Shown here: positions 6,473-13,620 of the stretch, piece by piece
How positions within the stretch are numbered: the stretch's first letter is position 1
Layout of the letters: every line of letters starts with the position of its first letter
From: VRUE01 sp035698885
GTDB taxonomy: Bacteria > Actinomycetota > Thermoleophilia > Solirubrobacterales > 70-9
Direction: 5' to 3'
Assembly (NCBI GenBank): GCA_035698885.1
Contig: DASSBJ010000032.1
Coordinates: 1 to 13,620, forward strand
DNA length: 13,620 nucleotides
Program-made: the position numbers and the translations under genes
Notes under the pieces: generated by a model
Told to the model about the DNA's origin: nothing
Database searches by the model: none
Seen by the model: only the letters and a program-made list of their open reading frames with translations

Positions 6473-6754
6473 TTACAGGGATTCAGCCAGCTCGTCCGCC
6501 GGCATCGCCGTCAGCGTCTGGCTGGTCATCGTCCCGCGCGAGCCGAGCTCGACCGAGACCTTGGCCATCGTCTTCTCGTCTGGCGCCTCGACGATCGTCA
6601 CGAAGTCGTACTGGCCGAGCGTCGCGTACTGCGCCTGCACTTTGGCGCCGATCTGTTCGACCTCCTTGTTGACCTCGGCAACCCGCGCGGGGTTGTTCTT
6701 CAAGGTCCGCACACCCTCGGCGGTCAGGTTGGTCAACATCACATAAGTAGGCAT
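6473..6754 (-). CDS. GYD domain protein (function unknown)
   Basis: The 93-residue product matches the small GYD-domain family, whose members are cytosolic, about 90-110 residues long, with a ferredoxin-like alpha/beta fold and no settled biochemical role. Visible family features are an N-terminal strand PTYVMLTNLTAEGV, a helix with NPARVAEVNKEVE, the name-giving turn LGQYDFVTIVEAPD (46-59) and a conserved VSVELGSRGT (67-75). There is no signal peptide or membrane segment. The ATG at 6754 is well supported by an AGGGGGA ribosome binding site four bases upstream, the strongest in this part of the window. The gene stands alone between a probable terminator of the wall-hydrolase gene and the inverted repeat before purD, so it is likely transcribed by itself. 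Its neighbours do not suggest a role. Confidence 0.88.
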   Translation of the reverse strand: MPTYVMLTNLTAEGVRTLKNNPARVAEVNKEVEQIGAKVQAQYATLGQYDFVTIVEAPDEKTMAKVSVELGSRGTMTSQTLTAMPADELAESL

Positions 6755-6758
6755 CGAA

Positions 6759-6765
6759 TCCCCCT
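6759..6765 (-). promoter_or_regulatory. Ribosome binding site of the GYD gene
   Basis: AGGGGGA on the minus strand lies four bases before the ATG at 6754 and fixes that start. I found no clear -10/-35 pair in the 82-base gap 6755-6836. Confidence 0.7.
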
Positions 6766-6806
6766 AGAAGGTCTGGACCAAGCTCCACGACAAAGGTACT
6801 GCTTCT

Positions 6807-6837
6807 AAAGGGGGGAGGAAGCCTTGCCCTTCCCCTC
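6807..6837 (-). terminator. Probable terminator after the wall-hydrolase gene
   Basis: Immediately after the TAG stop (6839-6837) the minus strand folds as GAGGGGAAG paired with CTTCCTCCC. It has one A-C mismatch, one G-U pair and a seven-base loop, and is followed by CCCTTT. This is a typical, if weakly U-tailed, intrinsic terminator and would separate the membrane-protein/hydrolase pair from the GYD gene. Confidence 0.55.
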
Positions 6838-8498
6838 TAATACCCAGTCGGATGCCGGACGACGAAGCCTTCCGGATAGGGAGGCTCCACGTGCCAGCGG
6901 GGGCCGGTGCCCGACGCGTCGCCGACCGTGTCCCAGCGCAGGCCGGCGATCTCGGCGTAGGTGTGGGTCGGGCTGGCGTAGATCGTGATCCAGCGGCCGG
7001 GCCCCGGTTCGCCGTAGTGCTCCAGTTCGCCCGAGGTCAGCGGCCGGTCGAGCAGCCCGGCCCCGTAGAGGGCGAAGCTGACCGCGCCCGAGCAGTCGTA
7101 GCCGGGCGAGATCCAGGAGCCGTGGCCGCCGCCCCAGATGTAGGGGGTGGTCGAGATCGAGTTGGCCGCGGCGATCGCCGCCTTGACCGCCGGCGGCGCG
7201 CCGCGCGGCGCGCTCGCCAGGTTGCCGGCGAGGACCGAGGTCGGGCCGGCGGTTTCCAGGCCCGCCGGCAGCGGCGCGATCTTCCATTCGACGTAGGAGA
7301 TCTCGCACTTGCCGCGCAGCCGGGCGGCTTCCCGGAGCACCTCGTGGACGTACCACTCGGCGTGGTTGTGGGTGAACAGGCCGGCGGCGAGGCTCTTGCG
7401 CGACCAGATCAGCCGCGCCAGCGTCGCCGCCGAGTCGGCCGGGTCGGCGTGGCGGATGTGGCCGTCCTGGTCGCCGTCGACCGCGTAGCGCTTCCACTCG
7501 CTCGGTTCGATCCCGAGCGGCCCGGCGTGGCGCAGTTCGCGCTTCGTCATCCCGCGGCCGAAGTTCGACTCCAGGCGTGCGACCGCGGCCAGCGCCCAGA
7601 CGCCGCGACGGCTGAGTTCGTAGCGCCCGGCGGCGTCCTCGAAGGCCTTCAGGTAGCCGGCGGGGATGCGCTTGCGCCAGGACTTCGCCGGTTCGCACTC
7701 GAGCACCGGCAGCTGCGGTTCGAGCAGGCTGGAGACGGGCGATTCGACGCCGACCGCGCCGGCGTAGCAGGCGGCGTCGGCGAGCACCTCGGCGACGTAC
7801 CAGTCGGCGTGGTTGTAGGCGAAGATCGCGCCGTAGGTGTCGGTCGGCATGCCGGCGGCGTGCAGGTAGCTCGCCGCGGCGAAGATCGCGTCTTCGGGGT
7901 TGTACGGGTCCGCCTCGCCGTCGCCGTTGGCGTCGACGCCGTAGGTCGTCCAGGTCGAGGGCATGAACTGCATCCAGCCCTCGGCGCCGGCCGAGGAGAC
8001 GTTGAGGTTGGTCCCGAACGCGGTCTCGACCGCGTTGATCCCGGCGAGGATCGCCGCGCCCTGCGGGCCGAGCGCGTAGGCGCTCGCCGCGCGCTGGTAG
8101 ATCGGCACCAGCACCGGCGGCACGCCCGACGTCGCGCAGCTCGAGCTCGGCACCGAGGGAATGATCAGGCTCGCGCTGGGGGGCGCGGAGGGCGATTCGG
8201 TCGCCGGTTCGGAGGGGGGTGGCGATGCCGCGCCGCCGCTTTCGGGCTGCTGCGGGCTCGGCTTGGCGGCGGCGGTCCCGCCCGCGGGCGCCGGTTCCGG
8301 CTTGGGCTTGGCGGGCTGGGCTTCGGGGGCGGCGAGGGTCGCGCCCTGCTGGAGGCTCGGCCCCGCAGTCGCGCCTTCGCTCGGCGGCGGCGCGGCTTCC
8401 GCTTCGCTCGGCGGCGCTTCGTCGGCGAGCGCGCCCGGCGCCGCCAGGGCGAGGCCGACCGCCGCGCCGAGCAGGGCGCGGCGCAACCGCGCCGTCAT
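6837..8498 (-). CDS. Secreted cell-wall hydrolase: two transglycosylase (SLT)-like domains plus NlpC/P60 peptidase domain
   Basis: The 553-residue product should be exported and cut peptidoglycan at both glycan and peptide bonds. A signal peptide covers about 1-26 (RLRR, a hydrophobic run, then ALA before Asp-Glu), followed by a Pro/Ala/Glu-rich linker to about 115. The first SLT domain (about 132-247) has Glu158 in NAVETAFG, then GAEGWMQFMPSTW and a D-N-D-type loop DANGDGEADPY. The second (about 280-396) repeats the layout: ARLESNFG with Glu310, DGDQDGHIRHADP and NHAEWYVHEVL. It has GPLGIEPSEW in place of the GWMQFMPSTW loop. The C-terminal NlpC/P60 domain (about 436-553) has YIWGGGHG, YDCSG with Cys469 and THTYAEI with His512. 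The start overlaps the upstream gene by ATGA. Such tandem enzymes are known in conjugation systems and in wall remodelling. The pairing below hints at the former type. Confidence 0.88.
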   Translation of the reverse strand: MTARLRRALLGAAVGLALAAPGALADEAPPSEAEAAPPPSEGATAGPSLQQGATLAAPEAQPAKPKPEPAPAGGTAAAKPSPQQPESGGAASPPPSEPATESPSAPPSASLIIPSVPSSSCATSGVPPVLVPIYQRAASAYALGPQGAAILAGINAVETAFGTNLNVSSAGAEGWMQFMPSTWTTYGVDANGDGEADPYNPEDAIFAAASYLHAAGMPTDTYGAIFAYNHADWYVAEVLADAACYAGAVGVESPVSSLLEPQLPVLECEPAKSWRKRIPAGYLKAFEDAAGRYELSRRGVWALAAVARLESNFGRGMTKRELRHAGPLGIEPSEWKRYAVDGDQDGHIRHADPADSAATLARLIWSRKSLAAGLFTHNHAEWYVHEVLREAARLRGKCEISYVEWKIAPLPAGLETAGPTSVLAGNLASAPRGAPPAVKAAIAAANSISTTPYIWGGGHGSWISPGYDCSGAVSFALYGAGLLDRPLTSGELEHYGEPGPGRWITIYASPTHTYAEIAGLRWDTVGDASGTGPRWHVEPPYPEGFVVRHPTGY

Positions 8499-9388
8499 CC
8501 GAGGATTTGCGCGACGCGCCACTCGCCGTCCTCTTCCTTTTGCAGGGTGATCCGCAGCTCGCTGGTCACGCCGACTCGCAGCAGCGAGACGCTGACCGTG
8601 TACTGCTTGCCGAAGCGGGGACCGGCGACGAGGTTGAGCACCTTCGCCTTCGGCACCTTGCCGTTCGAGGGCAGCCGCGGCGGCCGTTCCTGCAGCGCTT
8701 CGGCGAGCTGTTCGGTCGCCGTTTCGCCGAACACCGTCTTCGCCCGCGCCGGCTTCTTGCCGATCTCGTAGAAGACGAAGGCCTCGGAGAAGCGGCGCGC
8801 GACCTTCATCGCCACCGGCCCGGCGGGGACGGGCTTGCCGGCGGCGGACGCGGTGGCGGCGGCTTCTTCTTCGGCGGCGGCGCCGTCGGCGGTCGCGGTC
8901 GGTTCGGGCTCCACGGCACCCGCGCCCGACGAGCCGGAGCCGGCAGCCGGGTCGCCGGCGCCCGCCTGCTCGCCGCCGCTCTTCGCGACCCCCTTGCCGA
9001 CGCCGAAGTGGGGCTGGACGCCCTGCAGCGTCGGCTCCTGCGATTCGGCGGGTCGGGGCCGCGGCTTGCTCGGCGGGACGATCGCCACCGTCGGCCGCGC
9101 GACGCGCTCGGGGGGCGCCGCGCCCCCGCCCGGCAGGACGAGGATCGCGGCCAGGATCGCCGCCAGGCCGATCGCGGCGAGCCCCGCGGCGGCGCCGAAG
9201 CTGCGGCCCGGGGGGCTCCAACCGGCGAAGCGCCGTTGCAGCGGCCACAGCACGCTGCGCTCGACCGACCAGGCGGCGCGCTCGAACGGCCAGCGCGCGA
9301 CGTCGACGGCAGCGGAGGCAAAGCGCCTAGCACGCCCTCCCGGATCGCCGTTGATGTGCCGTTGTCTCAACATCTGTTTGAGGCCCAC
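8495..9388 (-). CDS. Single-pass membrane protein with NTF2-like (VirB8/TcpC-like) outer domain, unrecognised family
   Basis: I do not recognise a named family for this 297-residue protein. The first 63 residues are basic and Trp/Arg-rich. One membrane segment lies at about 65-86 (Ala/Leu/Ile only), so by the positive-inside rule the C-terminus is outside. A Gly/Ala/Pro/Glu-rich linker runs from 87 to about 188. The C-terminal domain (about 190-297) has an amphipathic helix KVARRFSEAFVFYEI, strands VSVSLLRVG and ELRITLQ, and a terminal EWRVAQIL. This order suggests an NTF2-like domain such as those of VirB8/TcpC or Mce-associated proteins. The assignment is by pattern only. The start is GTG at 9388; an ATG at 9373 is an alternative, and neither has a good ribosome binding site. 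The stop overlaps the wall-hydrolase start by ATGA, which suggests both act at the same envelope site. Confidence 0.8.
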   Translation of the reverse strand: MGLKQMLRQRHINGDPGGRARRFASAAVDVARWPFERAAWSVERSVLWPLQRRFAGWSPPGRSFGAAAGLAAIGLAAILAAILVLPGGGAAPPERVARPTVAIVPPSKPRPRPAESQEPTLQGVQPHFGVGKGVAKSGGEQAGAGDPAAGSGSSGAGAVEPEPTATADGAAAEEEAAATASAAGKPVPAGPVAMKVARRFSEAFVFYEIGKKPARAKTVFGETATEQLAEALQERPPRLPSNGKVPKAKVLNLVAGPRFGKQYTVSVSLLRVGVTSELRITLQKEEDGEWRVAQILG

Positions 9389-9437
9389 GCACAGCTTATG
9401 TCGGAAGCTGCGCCAAATCCCTGAAGTCCCGTCAGCT

Positions 9438-9464
9438 GGATTGCCTATCCCAGATAAACAATCC
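9438..9464 (-). other. Strong RNA hairpin in the clpB-membrane-protein gap
   Basis: On the minus strand GGATTGTTTATC and GATAGGCAATCC pair over twelve positions with a three-base TGG loop. Ten are Watson-Crick pairs and two are G-U in RNA; on the plus strand these two become A-C mismatches. The structure therefore favours minus-strand RNA. It lies 34 bases after the clpB stop and 50 bases before the next start. No T-run follows, so it may be a transcript 3' end stabiliser, a leader structure or a non-canonical terminator. Confidence 0.55.
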
Positions 9465-9467
9465 CGG

Positions 9468-9482
9468 CGCTGTTTAGCAGCG
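9468..9482. other. Small inverted repeat next to the larger hairpin
   Basis: CGCTG and CAGCG form a five-base-pair stem with a five-base loop (tttag on the plus strand). It is short and could be chance in GC-rich DNA, but it is one of three hairpins in a row after clpB. Confidence 0.3.
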
Positions 9483-9497
9483 GTCCTTGAGCGGCGG

Positions 9498-9506
<9 letters not shown>
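9483..9506 (-). terminator. Hairpin across the clpB stop codon, possible terminator
   Basis: GTCCTT and AAGGAC flank the clpB TAG stop and form six base pairs. One mismatch and two more pairs (AG/CT) follow inside, with a six-base GC-rich loop. No T-run follows on the minus strand, so classical intrinsic termination is doubtful. Together with the two following hairpins it may end or attenuate the heat-shock transcript. Confidence 0.35.
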
Positions 9507-12082
<2,576 letters not shown>

Positions 12083-12083
<1 letters not shown>

Positions 12084-12463
12084 CAGAGTCCTTTCCTCGC
12101 CATGCGGCGTTCGAGCTCGGCGGCGTGGCGGCGCATCCGCTCGAGCTTGGCCTTCATCCGCTCGACCTCGGCTTCCATTTCGAGCACTATCTCGACCCCG
12201 GTCAGGTTGAGGCCGGCCGCGGTGAGGCGCTGGATGTGGCGCAGCCGTTCGACGTCGCGCTGCGAGTACAGGCGCGTGTTCTTCGCCGAGCGCTGCGGCT
12301 CGATCAGACCGCGCGCCTCGTACATGCGCAACGTCTGCGGGTGCATCTCGGCGAGCTCGGCGGCGACCGAGATCATGAAGACGCCCTGCTCTTCGTCGAC
12401 CGCGATCGTCGCCGCGACCCCTTTGCGCGCTCCGGCACGCCGAAAGTCCGCGGCGCTGCTCAT
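12083..12463 (-). CDS. hspR: Heat-shock repressor HspR, MerR family
   Basis: HspR is a MerR-type DNA-binding repressor that holds dnaK-operon and clpB genes down and uses DnaK as corepressor in actinobacteria. The 126-residue product has a short variable N-terminus (about 1-27). The winged helix-turn-helix follows: FMISVAAELAEMHPQTLRMYEARGLIEP (about 29-56), and TRLYSQRDVERLRHIQ forming the wing and following helix. NLTGVEIVLEME leads into a C-terminal coiled coil (about 98-124, Met/Arg/Glu-rich) for dimerisation. There is no cysteine and no ligand-binding domain, as expected for HspR. The ATG overlaps the J-protein stop by ATGA, and the stop overlaps clpB by one base. I looked for the HAIR operator (CTTGAG inverted repeat) in the gaps and found none, so the operator probably lies upstream of the window with the operon promoter. 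Confidence 0.93.
12089..12098 (-). promoter_or_regulatory. Ribosome binding site of clpB
   Basis: GAGGAAAGGA on the minus strand, inside the hspR 3' end, ends five bases before the clpB ATG. It supports that start and gives clpB its own strong initiation site despite the overlap with hspR. Confidence 0.65.
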
Positions 12464-13377
12464 CCCGCCGCCTTCCGCAGCAGCTCGGCGCGCGGGTCGG
12501 AGCCGTTGAGCGACTCGGCCAGCTCGTCGACGATCCTCCGCTGCTCCTCGCTCAGCTCCTTCGGCAGCTCGATCTCCAGCCGGTAGCGGATGTCGCCCCG
12601 GCCTCTGCCGCCCGGCTTCGGCGCCCCCTCGCCGCGCAGCCGCTGGATCGAGCCGTGCCTGGTCCCCGGCGCGACCTTGATCTTCTTCGTCCCCCTCAGC
12701 GTCGGCACCTCGATCGTGCCGCCGCGCAGCGCCTCGGCGATGCCGATCGGCACCGTCACCTCGAGGTTGCCGCCGTCGAGCCGCTTGAAGACGGGGGAGG
12801 GCAGGACCCGGGCGACGACGTAGAGGTCGCCCGGCGGCCCGCCGCTCGGGCTCGGTTCGCCCTTGCCGGCGATCTTGATCCGCGAGCCGTTCCTGACCCC
12901 GGCGGGGATCTTCGCCCGGAGCGTCTTCCCACCGGCGCCGGGAACGCGCACCTCGGTCCCCTCGATCGACTGCTTGAAGCTCAGCGGCGCTTCGGTTTCG
13001 AGGTCGGCGCCGCGCTGCGGCCGCGGCTGCCGCCGGCCGCCGGCCCCGCCGCCGAACATCGAGGAGAAGATCTCGCTCAGGTCGCCGAGGTCGACGAAGC
13101 CGCCCTGGCCGGCCGGCCCGGCCGTGAACGGCCCGTATCCGGGGCCGCCGGGGCCCGCGCCGGCGAACATGCCGCCCGAGTCGTACTGCTTGCGCTTCTC
13201 GGGGTCCGAGAGCGTGTCGTAGGCGCCCTGGACCTGCTTGAACTTCTCCTCCGCGGCGGCGTCGTCGGGGTTGCGATCGGGGTGGTACTTGCGCGCCAGC
13301 TTGCGGTACGCCTTCTTCAGCTCCTCGTCGGAGGCGCCTTTGGATACACCGAGCACCTTGTAGAGGTCGTCCGCCAA
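12460..13377 (-). CDS. J-domain co-chaperone without zinc finger (type II DnaJ / CbpA-like)
   Basis: This DnaJ-family protein stimulates DnaK ATPase and delivers substrates. The 305-residue product has a complete J domain (1-67) with the HPD motif at 32-34. A Gly/Phe-rich region (about 68-118) includes DLGDLSEIFSSMFGGG, and the two C-terminal beta-sandwich domains (about 123-272) include KIPAGVRNGSRIKI and VPTLRGTKKIKV. The four CxxCxGxG zinc repeats of type I DnaJ are absent: the chain goes from GTEVRVPG straight to TLRAKIP. It is therefore a type II protein, comparable to CbpA or to second DnaJ copies; I leave the symbol open. The start is TTG at 13377, chosen because AGGAGG lies five bases upstream and the J domain begins immediately. 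grpE ends nine bases upstream and the stop overlaps hspR, which places it in the heat-shock operon. Confidence 0.95.
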   Translation of the reverse strand: MADDLYKVLGVSKGASDEELKKAYRKLARKYHPDRNPDDAAAEEKFKQVQGAYDTLSDPEKRKQYDSGGMFAGAGPGGPGYGPFTAGPAGQGGFVDLGDLSEIFSSMFGGGAGGRRQPRPQRGADLETEAPLSFKQSIEGTEVRVPGAGGKTLRAKIPAGVRNGSRIKIAGKGEPSPSGGPPGDLYVVARVLPSPVFKRLDGGNLEVTVPIGIAEALRGGTIEVPTLRGTKKIKVAPGTRHGSIQRLRGEGAPKPGGRGRGDIRYRLEIELPKELSEEQRRIVDELAESLNGSDPRAELLRKAAG

Positions 13378-13382
13378 GCGGT

Positions 13383-13388
13383 CCTCCT
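13383..13388 (-). promoter_or_regulatory. Ribosome binding site that fixes the TTG start of the J-protein
   Basis: AGGAGG on the minus strand overlaps the grpE TAG stop and ends five bases before the TTG at 13377. This near-perfect Shine-Dalgarno sequence is the main reason to accept the rare TTG start. Confidence 0.8.
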
Positions 13389-13620
13389 ACTCCGCCACCA
13401 CGACGCGCGCCGGCCGCAGCAGCTGCTCACCCAGCCGGTAGCCCTTCTGCATCGTCTCGACCACGGTGCCGGACTCGACCCCGTCGGCCGCCTGCATCGA
13501 GAGCGCCTCGTGCACCTGCGGATCGAACTTCTCCCCACTCGGCTCCACAACCTCGATCCCATGCTTGTTCAGCGACTCGCGCAGGCTGCGAAACACCAGG
13601 ATCACCCCATGCGCCAACCC
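13387..13620 (-). CDS. grpE: Nucleotide exchange factor GrpE (C-terminal part, 5' end outside the window)
   Basis: GrpE is the dimeric exchange factor that removes ADP from DnaK. Only about 77 C-terminal codons are present and the frame is open to the right edge. A TTG at 13617 could be mistaken for a start, but the preceding codon is in frame and the fragment begins in the middle of the family's long helix. The visible part carries the end of that helix (GVILVFRSLRESLNKHGIE) and the C-terminal beta domain with GEKFDPQVHEAL, GTVVETMQKGYRLGEQ and LRPARVVVAE, all hallmarks of GrpE. The stop is nine bases from the J-protein start. A dnaK gene further upstream is expected by analogy with other actinobacteria but cannot be seen. 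Confidence 0.95.
   Translation of the reverse strand, partial: GLAHGVILVFRSLRESLNKHGIEVVEPSGEKFDPQVHEALSMQAADGVESGTVVETMQKGYRLGEQLLRPARVVVAE

Noticed and set aside
8180..8440. Repetitive-looking GC-rich stretch, considered as a direct-repeat or CRISPR-like array
   Set aside because: It encodes the Pro/Ala/Glu-rich linker of the secreted hydrolase; there is no regular repeat unit or spacing.
9366..9382. CTCAA-N7-TTGAG inverted repeat resembling an HspR HAIR operator
   Set aside because: The half-sites are in the opposite order to the HAIR consensus (CTTGAGT-N7-ACTCAAG), the stem is only five bases, and it lies inside the start region of the membrane-protein gene rather than before a heat-shock gene.
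13615..13617. TTG at 13617 as the start of a 76-residue protein
   Set aside because: The frame is open to the window edge and the protein begins inside the GrpE helix, so this is a truncated grpE rather than a small gene.

Overview
The window comes from a high-GC, Gram-positive-type chromosome. PurS/PurQ/PurL occur as three separate proteins, an HspR-type repressor sits with GrpE, a J-protein and ClpB, and there are many short ATGA/TGATG/GTGA gene overlaps. This points to an actinobacterium. A deep lineage such as Thermoleophilia is a guess from general character, not a measured placement. Every gene except one lies on the minus strand, so gene order below follows minus-strand transcription (high to low coordinates).

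Right end (13620 to 9498), protein quality control: the C-terminal part of grpE (cut by the window edge), a J-domain protein without a zinc finger (TTG start), the MerR-family repressor hspR and clpB. All are contiguous or overlapping, so this is probably the distal part of a dnaK-type heat-shock operon. GrpE and the J-protein would serve a DnaK encoded upstream, ClpB would add disaggregase activity, and HspR would provide repression.

Middle (9497 to 6385), envelope pair and a small gene: after about 100 bases rich in hairpins comes a single-pass membrane protein with an NTF2-like or VirB8/TcpC-like extracytoplasmic domain. It overlaps by ATGA a secreted three-module wall hydrolase: a lytic transglycosylase domain, a second divergent transglycosylase-like copy, and an NlpC/P60 peptidase. 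A probable terminator follows. Next is a 93-residue GYD-domain protein with its own strong ribosome binding site, then an 88-base gap holding a perfect 11-bp inverted repeat.

Left end (6384 to 1), de novo purine synthesis: purD, purE and purB, then purC, purS, purQ and the start of purL. Together they cover GAR formation, FGAM formation, the AIR-to-CAIR step, SAICAR formation and both adenylosuccinate lyase steps. The two blocks are separated only by a cytochrome P450 gene on the opposite strand. Its stop codon shares a palindromic CTAG with the purB stop, and its start lies less than 70 bases from that of purC. This split purine cluster and the membrane-protein/wall-hydrolase pair are the least ordinary parts of the window. 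Everything else is conserved housekeeping. I saw no tRNA, rRNA, CRISPR array, insertion sequence or phage gene, and no gene-free stretch over about 110 bases.
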